From Zychaea mexicana (Eukaryota > Mucoromycota > Mucoromycetes > Mucorales > Lichtheimiaceae): a DNA stretch of 64,000 nucleotides. The position numbers and the translations under genes were made by a program. Position 1 is the stretch's first letter, and each line of letters opens with the position of its first letter. Positions 16,601 to 26,908 of the stretch are shown here, piece by piece. The notes beneath the pieces were generated by a model. It saw nothing but the letters and a program-made list of their open reading frames with translations, was not told the origin of the DNA and made no database searches. The stretch is taken from contig NW_026516688.1 in assembly GCF_025766255.1 (NCBI RefSeq), positions 248,001 through 312,000 of the forward strand, written 5' to 3'.

Positions 16601-17385
16601 TTAGATGATGCATTTTTTGTGGTTGATTATGCCGATTACGCAAAGTCAATCAAGAATTGCAAAAAGAATATATTCTTACACTACTTTTATTCGGTTGCTG
16701 CGTAGAAGAATACACATTTCCTAATTGTATGTACCTGCGATAAGTATCTCTAGCCATACTAAAAACAAAAACAAAGCTGATCCGACGTGCCTAACACAGC
16801 CTCGAGCTTCAGCTCTCAAACTAGAGACATCTATGTTTATAACGAGCCCTAAAGTTTGAGTAGTAACATTATAACAATGTTATCTGACTGAAAAGGGCCG
16901 CCATGACTACTACTAACTAGCATAGTTGGATTTAAGCTCATTTTGCCAAAGAATACAGTTCCTTTTTCAACATCGATATGGCTAATTAAAGATCGCCTTC
17001 TAAATGTGCTTCAAAATCCTGTCGCATTACTCAGACGACTCAACTGACATGGGTAATTTAGCACGAATGGCATGTTGCTTCAAACTAAAAATAACAGATA
17101 ATGATGTACACTCTGCTGGCCCTTTAGCCTATGAATATGTCGCATCATGAAACACGATGATCCGTAGAGCAGCGTAAATAAATTACTGCGTGCTTTCCTA
17201 GTCTTAAATTCGCTACAAGAGGAATATCATGTAACAAAAACGTTCCTAACCTTTTTTGGCTATCAGTGTATGTTCCGTCATCCCCTGACAGAGAAAGACA
17301 AGAGGATAACCAGTAGGAGTGTAGTTAAAGTATACATTAATATCCATTATTATATTTCAGAGGTTCCGTATCTACTGTTCTGACA
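13690..17385. other. Gene-poor stretch (3.7 kb), nothing recognised
   Basis: I see no coding exon, tRNA or structured repeat here that I can support. The stretch is AT-rich with several short open frames that lack family resemblance. A near-palindrome at about 15147-15171 (cttatacagcttatatgctgtataag) could form a hairpin but has no other context. The right edge is the target-site duplication of the LINE fragment. Confidence 0.55.
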
Positions 17386-17401
17386 TAAACTAATTCTTCC
17401 T
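17386..17401. repeat. Left copy of 16-bp target-site duplication
   Basis: taaactaattcttcct, identical to 18126-18141, directly abutting the LINE fragment on its 5' side. Confidence 0.75.
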
Positions 17402-18125
17402 CCTGGAAAGTTGACCCCGTACTCTATCTGGCCGCTTTTCCAAGAGACCGCCGTCGCCTCATCAAATGGAGAATGCACTGGCTACCATCATATCTACTCA
17501 AGGATTGTCGTTGCGGAGCACCACGCGCGAAACGGGAGCGCTACGTCAGTTCCCCATCCCTGACACCACTACTTCAGCAGTTGTACACGGCCTTCGGCAC
17601 TACACCACCAGATCAAGACAACGAGCTACATATCATCGACTATATCATGAACAAACTAGCACGTTCCGATATAATACTGTCGCGCGGTAATTGGATAACG
17701 ACCTGCACGGCATTACTTCGTGTGCTGCGTGAAATCGACAATTTAAGCCACTCGGATACCGCCTACGACACAAATGAACCGGCACCCGAGAAAGCGCTAA
17801 ACCTGGGGCAATGTAGATTCATCATCATCCCCACATCCCTCACCACACTCATAGCGTCTATGGACAACTCTTCTTCTCCTCCCCCTCTCTTACATTTTCA
17901 CTTCTCTCTTTCCTTTCTTATTTGATTTCTCTACTTCGTTACCTCTCCTCTCTAAACACCTTAATATGGCTTGACTTTTTCTCCCCCTCTGGAAGGGTAT
18001 TTCAATTAAAGTACCACTTCCTACTAAGTATTTTATTTCTCTTCTCATTCACCGCTCTGTAAGGAAGCGACAAGAACGCTATAAACGTATCGTCATTAGC
18101 CTTGCAATATATATGAATATAAAAC
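17402..18125 (+). mobile_element. 5'-truncated non-LTR (LINE) retrotransposon fragment
   Basis: Body of about 724 bp lying exactly between two copies of a 16-bp direct repeat. From its first bases a frame is open (17404-17925, about 173 residues). It reads WKVDPVLYLAAF, then RDRRRLIKWRMHWLP and a CRCG, which resembles the C-terminal region after the reverse transcriptase domain in LINE elements (basic helix, W-rich stretch, Cys knuckle). No polymerase or endonuclease motifs remain, as expected for 5' truncation during target-primed reverse transcription. A CT-rich 3' UTR-like segment (17870-17960) follows, and the element ends in AT-rich sequence (atatatatgaatataaaac). The open frame and perfect flanking repeat suggest a fairly recent insertion. 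The family assignment is by resemblance; the insertion structure is read directly. Confidence 0.7.
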
Positions 18126-18141
18126 TAAACTAATTCTTCCT
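18126..18141. repeat. Right copy of 16-bp target-site duplication
   Basis: taaactaattcttcct, identical to 17386-17401, directly following the AT-rich 3' end of the LINE fragment. Confidence 0.75.
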
Positions 18142-19270
18142 TTCCACCATTTTCTTAGTCCTGCTGTCCTGGAGTGACTATATTTTTCAAGAATCGTCTG
18201 TATACCCTGTCGCCTCACAGTGCACACTGCAAAATAGCTGCAATCTACTTGGACAGCTGTATTGATATTTTTTGTGTCTACAACAAAAGCCCACAGGTTT
18301 GTTAAATTGAGCTACTATGATAGGAAATTGACCTAACATCATATCCGTGAACCATGATGCGGCCCCATTTGAGAATCGTCACGATCCTAACTGACGAAAA
18401 AGACGACGACGAACAATGATTACCTAAGCTCATTAATGGTATCGATTGATTTACCACTACTATCACGCCCTTATTATTGTATCCAATTGTAACAACGATG
18501 GTGGTAGTGTTATTATCCAGCGAGATAACATCTTGGCCGTTATCTTAACAACTGGAAATGAAATTTATCACTACACGGATCATCGACATTGCCATACTAT
18601 ACAGCTGCTGTCTACTTTTTGTACCATTAATAGAAGCTAATAAGCATTCATCATCGTCATACCATCAGATAACTTTTATTCCATATAATAGAAAATATTT
18701 TTCTCTCTTTTAAGACTACTTGCGTAACTTTTTTAGTACAATGGGTTTAGGTTTTTGCCCCTGAAGGTCTTCGACGACCCATGTTAATGTGTAAATCAAA
18801 GAGAAAAATAAAGAAAAGCAAAGTTCAAGAAATACAAAGTATGATGACGATGATTCTTGCTGCTTTTTCATCGACATTGTCGTAGTAAAATTAACCGGCC
18901 TTTAATTATTCCGTTTTGGCGGCGCAACACTTTTGCCAGACAACAAAGAATTACAACAGAATACCGCCGCGCTAAAATACGTTGACAACATACAAACAAG
19001 CAACGAGTAGAAGGCGGGATTCGACAGCATCGTAGTTGTATCGTATTATATTGTTGTATCATAGGGCAAGCGCCGAGGCGGTTTATTAGAAAAAGATTAT
19101 ACGCTATCACTAGCAATAAAAAGTATCTTTTAACAACCCTCTATCCTCTGATTACCCTTTGTTCTTATCCTTTCTCGTTGGCTACGGATCCACGCGCCAA
19201 AAAGCGACTCGACAACATCATCAATCAAAAAATATAAAACAAAACAAATAAATGACACAAGTCTAATTTG
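18142..19270. other. Intergenic, nothing recognised
   Basis: AT-rich sequence between the LINE fragment and the tRNA gene. A minus-strand frame at 18868-19116 (82 codons, Cys-rich) has no family resemblance and no support. An AT/GAT-repeat-like segment with many 'atcatc' and 'gacgac' triplets lies near 18400-18660. Confidence 0.5.
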
Positions 19271-19352
19271 CGACAGCGGCAGGATTCGAACCTGCGCGGG
19301 CAGAGCCCATGAGATTTCGAGTCTCACCCATTAACCACTCTGGCACGCTGTC
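19271..19352 (-). tRNA. tRNA-Ser(CGA), intronless
   Basis: Reads UCG codons. On the minus strand the gene starts with GACAGCG and ends with CGCTGTC plus discriminator G, giving a perfect 7-bp acceptor stem. The anticodon arm TGAGA-CTCGAAA-TCTCA places CGA at the anticodon. A long variable arm follows (TGGGCTCTGCCC), typical of class II tRNA-Ser, and the T arm is GCAGG-TTCGAAT-CCTGC. The internal A box (TGCCAGAGTGG...) and B box (GGTTCGAATCC) are intact. There is no anticodon-loop intron, although tRNA-Ser(CGA) genes in many fungi carry one. Confidence 0.97.
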
Positions 19353-20689
19353 AGATGTTTTAGCAATAAATAACACTTAATATATATCACGTACGCATTT
19401 TCTTACGCAGCATCACGTGACAAAATTCGTAGGTATACTATATCATAGGTGGGCAGTGGGCGTCTATACTTACAAACTATGTTCTATCAAAATCAGAAAG
19501 CACTCTGAATAGATAATCTATTTAGTCAATAGTAATTAAATTACAACAGTATATACTTATGCATATCATAAAGAAACTATGAAAGAGTAGTTTTTTAATA
19601 GTATATAATAGGTCTATAGGTATAATATCCAATAAACCAAAAGAGATAGAAAATATAAAAGAGCTTTATCTTTTGTTGGAATAAAACATCATCTCAAAGA
19701 TACTTAATCTTGTCCCTTATTATCTTTATTAAAGCTCTATCATCACAGAGATACCGATTCGTTTCCCTCAAATAATCGGTGGGAATCGTCTCGTGTGGAA
19801 CCCTAGGATAGATAGGGAAAATGGAAGAGAAAGGTTTTTTATTTTTTTCATTGAATGATCAATAAAATTTATGTCAATCAATTGCTAACGATCGACCCAT
19901 CCATCCATCCATCCATCCATTGCACACGACGTATTTCGAAGAACTGGTGGCAATTAGCGAAAATGATAAAGTAATAGTTGACAAGGATAGTGCAGATAAA
20001 AGGTAATAAAATGTAGCGACAGATGTCCTTTATATACTACAGCTATGGGGTTAAGTGTGTTGTACTTACTTCCGCACACAGACACAACATTATGAACCAC
20101 ACATACAGTAAAAATCTGCTTAAAACAGAAGAATCTGTCGAATACAAGCACGACCACGCTTTACACACATGCCATTTGATCTATTGAATGAAGGAACAGA
20201 AGCTGGCTATTGGGAAATTCGTGTCCTGAATATATACTAATGCTGGATCAAGGGCAATTTATGCCTGCGACAAAAAATGGAATGTCATTCACAGCTTTTC
20301 ATGCTTTATATGGTTCCCGTTTCAGCGTGTACCAACAGAGTCACAAACATATCACAAACAAAGCGGAAAGTTCATCCTATCGCCAAACGATTTTCTGTCT
20401 GTAAAGAACGCCTATATTGTACCTTTTTTTACGTAGGAGCATAAACCATCACAATCTAGCCACCACACATCTCAGCTGACATGAACACGATCGCACATTA
20501 ATGGTGACTACTACTCATCGATGCTGGTCTACCACTACGAAGCTTATTCTTAACAGCAGGGTTGTGGAAAGTCGTTGATTATTTAGCTACTGATAGTGGA
20601 GCTGCTGTGTTGTTTTCTTTAAAAAAGAGACGGAGCAACAAGCTGTCAAGTATTAGAAATTGCTTGTCGTTGTCTTGGATGCCATTTCC
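19353..20689. other. Intergenic, nothing recognised apart from a microsatellite
   Basis: AT-rich sequence downstream of the tRNA start. Short open frames at 20210-20404 and 20562-20858 (plus strand) show no family resemblance. The second overlaps, in another frame, the coding-like debris described at 20690. Confidence 0.5.
19897..19920. repeat. (CCAT)6 microsatellite
   Basis: Six perfect tandem CCAT units in non-coding sequence. Confidence 0.95.
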
Positions 20690-20962
20690 ATGGCACGGCA
20701 TCATGAATGTTTCACAACTGCCAAGGCAGCTCCGCTTGTTTTTATGGCAGGCTCAGTACCTGCAGAACTCAGCGGTACACTCCTTCAGATCTTTAAATGG
20801 GAGCAAGGAGAGAAACACCTTGGCGAAGTCGAATAAAGACGCTATTAAGAACGAGTAAATATTATACAGCAGATACTAAAAAAGAACGAAGCGAGGTCAA
20901 ACAGGTATCAGCAAGACATAGACAAAATAGGCACAGTTTTGGAATCTTAGAACTCGTACTCT
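20690..20962 (+). pseudogene. Coding-like debris with in-frame stops, family unknown
   Basis: One frame reads MARHHECFTTAKAAPLVFMA, continues in a plausible soluble-protein composition to a Glu-rich segment, and meets TAA at 20834-20836. After a second TAA the same frame resumes with a charged helical segment (ILKKNEARSNRYQQDIDKIG) and stops at about 20962. The composition looks like former protein-coding sequence broken by two stops that no GT/AG intron removes cleanly. I do not recognise the family. It lies just upstream of the casein-kinase pseudogene, so the block may be a graveyard of gene copies. Confidence 0.3.
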
Positions 20963-21299
20963 GTCAGCATTTTGTAAATAATTTTTTTCTACTTGAAAAT
21001 TCGAACTTGTTGCAAGAGAGCATAAACGTGCTGTGAGCCCATATAATAGCTGTACTCCAGTATCATCATTTGATGCTAACTGTAGCTTATACTACACATA
21101 TCTTTTTTAGCTTCCTCTCATTCTAACTGTTTTCTTTCCTGCCTCTGCTCGAGAATAGTTGAAGATTGAAACTATCAGCAGCATTGAAAATTCAAATTCT
21201 TCGAATATCTCGGCTTTGTGAGTTATCCAAATGGTTCCACGTAAGTCGGCCCCTCCATTTTCTAATGGGATCCCTTGTGCAAGACTTAAAATATTACAG

Positions 21300-21868
21300 G
21301 TATCCACTCTGATCCTATCCGAGACATCAAGTCTGCGAACATCATGATGGGCACCGGTGCTGATGAAGACATGGCCTTTTTGATTGACTTTGGTCTAGCG
21401 GTAAGTTTGTCAACGAGAAAGGCAAAACATGTAAAGTTGCGTTTTAATCGCACTTTTTTTGACACCCTTTCATTCTCAAGCATCGACGCCCGCGTCGAAT
21501 GCGGCACATCAACGCTCGTATGCCACGGCCTACTAGTGCTGTGTTTAATATATCCTAATAACTCCTAGTAATTATTATTATTTGCTTAAATACCGCTCTA
21601 TACAGCACTATGCCAGTTCCGACTTGCAGGCGCCAGGATACGTCCTTATACATATGCTGAAAAGCAAACTGCCATAGGAGGGCATGTCAAAAGAAGAAGT
21701 CAAAGGCGCAAAGACGACGATCAAGCTCCAAAACCTGTGCAGTGGAGAGGCAGAGGGACTTTCGGCGTATTTCGATTACGTTGCCGCGACACTGGAGTTT
21801 ACTGAGACAACCGACTACAAAAAAACTATCGTCGACCTCGGAAAAAGTAGAAGCAAGCAGCCTTCATG
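21300..21868 (+). pseudogene. Casein kinase 1 family pseudogene (kinase-domain fragment)
   Basis: After a good acceptor (ttacag, 21294-21299) the frame reads IHS...IRDIKSANIMMG and then FLIDFGLA before a GTAAGT donor at 21401. These are the catalytic-loop and DFG regions of CK1-type kinases, but the HRD histidine is lost and residues are missing between IHS and RD. A downstream segment (about 21605-21868) reads SSDLQAPGYVLIHMLKSKLP, then TAG at 21675-21677 where CK1 has the Trp of LPWQG. The frame then resumes (EGMSKEEVKGAKTTIKLQNL, then GLSAYFDYVAATLEF) and matches the family's KISEKK...LC...YLNYCR region. The N-lobe, the Gly loop and the TSINAH region are absent or unrecognisable. A decayed copy, probably from gene duplication since intron borders remain. 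Confidence 0.78.
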
Positions 21869-23590
21869 ACATCATTATATCTGAGAGAGATGACATTGCT
21901 TTTTTCTGTCATGCCTTGGTTAGAGACCATAATTATTAGTATCAATGCTTACTTGACAATGAATGCTTAGTGCAGATAATGATTGTAGAAAATTGTTTGG
22001 GAATGTCACATACAATGCTTGTAACAGTTCCAAACAGTATACCCGCAGCTATCTATACATGGTGGAGGTAAAACATATTGGTGACTATGTAAAAGAGTAT
22101 GGTCATGAGAAGAAAAAGCGAGCTCAATAAGAAAAGCAAAAAGAACGATTTGAAAGCACATATATTATATGACACTATACTTTTCGATACCCTTTAGCGT
22201 CATTCTCCCGGAAAACAATCGAATAACTGCTTGATTTAACAAGAATGACGAAAGTCTTCTTCGGGCTATACTTAATTCGGGAGAATTCAAAGAAACTTTC
22301 CGTGTTTCATTCATTATTTAAATAAAAGCTCCTCGACATGCGTTTTAGACGATGAATCACTAAAAAGAAACGGCGATCAGTGCGATGCATAGGAGTTAGC
22401 TATTTTGTATATCATCGGACGGTCTGAGTAATCTTATAGGCGTTGGTAAATCGTGCCACAGGATAATATCTTCTGCTAATCAGACGCAGAGAGAGTGTGC
22501 TCCACATCTATGAAAAAGAATATGGCTTCAGATTTAGACTCAAGCTTCTCTGTGCTGAAAGCACATACAAACAGACGGGTCTTACTGTTGAATTGGATGG
22601 CCATACTCTGACGGAACCGCGATTCGGGGGTTAAGCCGATAACATTATGCACCAGCTTTGTGTAACTTTGGGCTTGTTCATAATACTTTCTCAGCTTCCC
22701 CAGTAATCTGGTTACTCTTGGTTACCATAGCAGCACTCACAGTAAACTGATCTGTTGACATCCAACAAAAGGAGCATCAATGTCAACGTTGCCAAGTGCA
22801 GTACTATTTATCTATCACCTCTTTTTCTAAAATACACAACGAATATTCCCCACAGCTGTTGCTTTTCGTGAATTATTGTACCCCTACTCTGCGCTACCTA
22901 TCTATCAGTACCACTAAGCCGAGACACAACGTTTGTACTCCCTCAAGTTTTTCCAAAACTGATCTGCCTGTTGCTTATTACTTTGTTGGAGTATAAATGT
23001 AATAGAGATCGCCACTGTGCCTGAGCTAGTAGTTGTAATGGCGAAAAAAAGGGATGATAATAAATGGTTCCACACAACTAAGTGAAAAAGAACTGGGGCT
23101 ACCTATTGTTGTGAATATAGTAGTCATAGCACAAAGGAAGAAAGATGACGAGGCGATGCTACTCCAATCAAAAAGGATCCGAGCCCTTTCAGGTGCTATC
23201 ATTGAGGAGTGGTACAGCAATGTTTGCCATACGAACGGAAACACAAGAAGAAAAAAAAATCTTCTCAGACTCGTACCCGTTCTGGAGCGTTCGTGCGCCA
23301 CCAAAAGCGTATATATCGAGGCACACACACAAAAGGACAACGCAATTCCTTTCCATTCTCTTTGTAGGCCTTCTTTTTTTCTTCCTGACTTGTTTCTTTT
23401 TCCTTTTGTTACTCGCAATAGCTTTCTCGCCTAACTCTTTTTTCACCTCTGCAGAAAGCAACGACTCCTCTATTGTATACCAGGCTTTTCGCCACTGCAC
23501 TTCTTCCCCCCCATTTCCACCTCGCCTCATTGTCGACATTGTCATTACCAAGAGAGATTCAGATAAAGCAAAAGATATCCCAGAGTCAGT
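21869..23590. other. Intergenic and promoter/5' UTR of the four-TM gene
   Basis: No coding exon that I can support. From about 23180 the sequence is rich in GAAA and CTTTT runs with long pyrimidine tracts (23360-23420), like a 5' leader or promoter of the downstream gene. Overlapping frames on both strands at 23026-23594 follow from low-complexity composition. Confidence 0.5.
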
Positions 23591-23881
23591 ATGAATATTC
23601 GCGTAACGATATTGGTGTTGATTCGCTTGCTGCTATTTATTGTCAGTGCGGCGACACTTGCTTGTCATATTGGTAAAGAAGTTTAAAATATAGTGGCGGC
23701 AGGGCGGCTGAGCTTGCAATCCTGTTATGCGTTTCAATAATGACTGACACTTTTTTTATTTACATAAAGCACAAGTTGTCTTGCTAGGAACCAGTGATTG
23801 GTGGCCAGGTTATAAAGTTGTAAGTTGCTGCTACCGACGCGCATCATGACACGACACGCGTTCTTTCACTTGAATATGCTC

Positions 23882-23924
<43 letters not shown>

Positions 23925-24920
23925 GTAGTTATTAAATCTAATGATTGTGTGTGTTTTCTTGCACAAAAGTACGTTCTGTACTATGTCGGAGCAGGTTTCT
24001 CCTTGATATGTTCAGTCGCGCTACTCGTTGTAAGCTGCATGTCGAACATCAGATCTATTCGCGGTGACCGAATCGTCAGCGTCGTATGCATAGCACTTTT
24101 GATCGCCGTCATTGTCTACAATACTATTGAAGCCGGTGTGGTACCATGGCTACCGTCCGATATTGCCAGCGACGCCCAACAGAATTTCCCATCAACAAAG
24201 GGCTTTGCCACTTATTGCTCGGATTATTCCATCGCCAACAACTCGGACTTAACGAGCAAAACGACCAACAGATGCTGTAAGTGTATTATTTTTGAAAATG
24301 ACGATGCCAAAATGTCGTCATGTTGTTCTTATGCTGGAAACCAAAAAAAAGCTACTTTTTATTTTTAGTGACAAATAAACTTCTACTTTTATATTTGTGT
24401 AGGGCTGCAGAATGGATCGTGGCTGGGGATCATCATCGCGGCAGCGTTATGGATCGTTCTCGCGTTGTACACGTACCTGCAGAAAAAGTCGACAGTATAC
24501 AATGAGCATGACGCACATGATTATATTGAAGATGCGCCCATGGCCATTGATCATGGCAGCACTCCTTCGCCTGCCGCCTATGCGGTGGCAGACCTGCATC
24601 AGCAGCAACCGCAATATTCAAATATCGCACCCGCTGCTGGTGGTAGTTCAGGAGTCCAGTACGATAACTCGGCGCCGTATCCAAATTACTATAATTATTA
24701 CGACACCAATGCCGTACAACAACCGTATGCAGTACCTCCACAGCGTCAAATGTCATATTCTACAGATTACAGCGGATCTGGAGTACCATTGTATAATACC
24801 GGCGGAGGAAGCAATCCAGGTTACACATTCCCATACGGTGAGAAAGTGGCTGTGGCATCCACGCCTTCGGAACGATCCGCGTCTGAGCCACCCCATTCGC
24901 ATGATGGCGCGCGGGTCTAA
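23591..24920 (+). CDS. Four-transmembrane protein, MARVEL-like, with Tyr/Gln/Pro-rich tail
   Basis: Exons 23591-23672, 23770-23819, 23970-24276, 24403-24920; 318 residues. Four hydrophobic segments are visible: near residues 5-27 (ILVLIRLLLFIVSAATLA), 47-65 (GAGFSLICSVALLVVSC), 73-95 (IVSVVCIALLIAVIVY) and after exon 4 begins (GIIIAAALWIVLALYTYL, about 152-170). The loop before the last segment is about 50 residues. The final ~145 residues form a low-complexity cytosolic-type tail with PQ, YSN and YNYYDT runs. The TM spacing fits fungal MARVEL-domain proteins such as those of eisosomes or the Nce102 group, but no diagnostic motif confirms it. Four exons with consistent phases support the model. 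Intron 2 contains a (GA)n microsatellite. Confidence 0.8.
23885..23921. repeat. (GA)n microsatellite inside an intron
   Basis: About 18 perfect GA units in intron 2 of the four-TM gene. Confidence 0.97.
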
Positions 24921-25549
24921 TAAGCACCCAAAGATCAGTGTTTCGCCATTCATCCATCTACCGATTACTATCACTCTCCTGTCTGTGTAGTATTCTTCGC
25001 TTTCATCTATCCTTAATAATAACATTGAGCAGTCTTTTATAAATACATATCGTGCTTGCGCCACTTCCACATTATTTGACGCGTACAATGTATTCTGTTC
25101 TATGTATAGTAGCTATAATTTCACTATATATGTATTCACCAAATATTGTGTATCAAATAAGAATAGAAGGATTGTGGGCAAAAACAGCCTTCCATGGGTT
25201 ATTCTCTCCCTGTGTTACCAAATAAGTTTCTTTAATGATTTTTTTACCGTTTCTTGATTAGAAGATGTTAAAGTTGCTGAAGTTGTTGGCCGAAATAGCG
25301 CTTCTACGTTACTTTGTACCTCTTGTTCATTGGATAACTATAGGCTGTATGACTGTACTACGGAAAAGAATAAAGTAATGGTTGATTGTGACAATCGAGT
25401 TTATTCACTTAAGTGTGCTTCTTTATCCCATCTTCATTTTACCAGCCATGACTTACAACCGCTCCGAGAATATTGGCACTATGTGTGGCACATTATAGTA
25501 CTATAAATCCGATGTAAAATCAATTGGGAGAATTTCGTAATGCATACCT
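24921..25549. other. 3' flank of the four-TM gene
   Basis: AT-rich, no coding frame supported. AATAAA-like signals lie near 25370. Confidence 0.5.
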
Positions 25550-25990
25550 GAAAGGAACTCAAAGATTTTTTTCTCCTGTTGCTCGTGCTCTTCGGTAAGC
25601 TCTTCTACGAAGATTCACTATTCAGAGGTGCGATAATCATTACATCAAACGAACTTGCTGCACTAATATTGGTAAGACTGTATGTTCGTATGTCACAGAC
25701 ACCCACTGATAGAGGTCTTAAAGACGAGCACTGTTAAAGAATACGATATGTAAAGCATGTTGACAGGATACTCTGATATCGCTTGTCACTTCATAAGAAA
25801 CGATCACGTCTGCAAGTACTTGTACACAGTTTTCAATTAGTCCAACATGTATTGACTTTTCCTCCTCGTAGATATCAGCAACTGTATCCGCTTTACTGAC
25901 GGATTGTTATCTCGCAGCTCCACTTTCCGCTATTTTCTTGAGCACATCTCTCTGGCTTCCTTGGCTGACGCAGCTTCTTAAGTCTTCTCG
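25550..25990 (-). pseudogene. Minus-strand coding-like debris, coiled-coil-like, family unknown
   Basis: On the minus strand a candidate exon between a TTCGTAG acceptor and a GTATGC donor (about 25551-25606) reads EELTEEHEQQEKKIFEFLS. Further upstream (about 25735-25880) a frame reads ADTVADIYEEEKSIHVGLIE and then NCVQVLADVIVSYEVTSDIR. It is preceded by IAESGAAR and a stop. The Glu/Lys-rich helical composition suggests a former coiled-coil protein. In-frame stops and no joinable start or complete exon set argue for a decayed gene. I cannot assign the family. Confidence 0.3.
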
Positions 25991-26908
25991 ACAATTGAAT
26001 ACTCGTTCGTTATGGTATAGCAGCTGAGTAAGCTCCTCCCGGGACGAGCAATTTAAGTATTGAAGCTTGTTTGTTTTTTACTTGGCCGGTGTGTTTAATA
26101 TGATGCATAAAGTTGTGAATGTAGCTAGACAGAAACAGCTAGTGTTGTTTCCAGATGTCAGCTTATCAGTGTAGCTAATACTTGGATGTGCTTCAGCAAT
26201 GAAACAAACTAGTATGAGGAAGTTCGCAGTAGCCAATAGCGTATTACCGGTGGACACGATTGCTATTTGGTTGCCTCGTCATTGTTCACCTCCGATCAAT
26301 TTACAATTAATAGAAGGCACAGAATCTTTTTTTTTTGAAAATATCTATAACAACAAATGTATACCTCTATAGGCTCAAACCATTTAATTGCGACAATTAA
26401 CCTTTAGCAGCTATAACTGAGAGTATTCTTCTTGAACAGCAAAAGCATAAAGTGCTGCGCGTCTTCTTCAATGCGTAGCATTTTTTTTAATTGGAGACAC
26501 GTAGCAGAACCATGTCGGACTATGTGGCGACTCTTCGTTCATCCAAATCACAGGGTTCAAGCAGGAACTTTACAACCTTCTTTTTTTCGTCACACGTATA
26601 GTCTTCTCCTCCAGGGACGTTATAAAGAACCCCCTCTCTCTGTTATACAACCTATAAAATGTAAGTACTGACCACCTACTGAAGAGCATAATCAACCAGA
26701 AAAACAAAACAAAGAGGATGAACACTTTGAATTTTGGTAACATGCTCTTTTCTCCTGTCCTTCTTGACTAAAAGAAACCACATCTCTCATCCATCGCATC
26801 ATCGGTGACATCATCCCGACATTCCATTTTACAGAGAGCCACCAAGTCTTGTCAGCAACACGATTGCTTTTTACCTGGTGGATTCAGTCTATTCCTCGAT
26901 CGTCCAGT
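25991..26908. other. Intergenic and promoter of the GEA/GBF1 gene
   Basis: No coding exon supported. A frame at 26432-26671 (plus) has no family resemblance. The last ~200 bases hold a CT-rich leader before the GEA start. Confidence 0.5.

Noticed and set aside
23054..23594. Overlapping 120-150 codon frames on both strands upstream of the four-TM gene
   Set aside because: Low-complexity Lys/Phe/Ser composition from GAAA/CTTT tracts, no family resemblance, and placed where a leader is expected.
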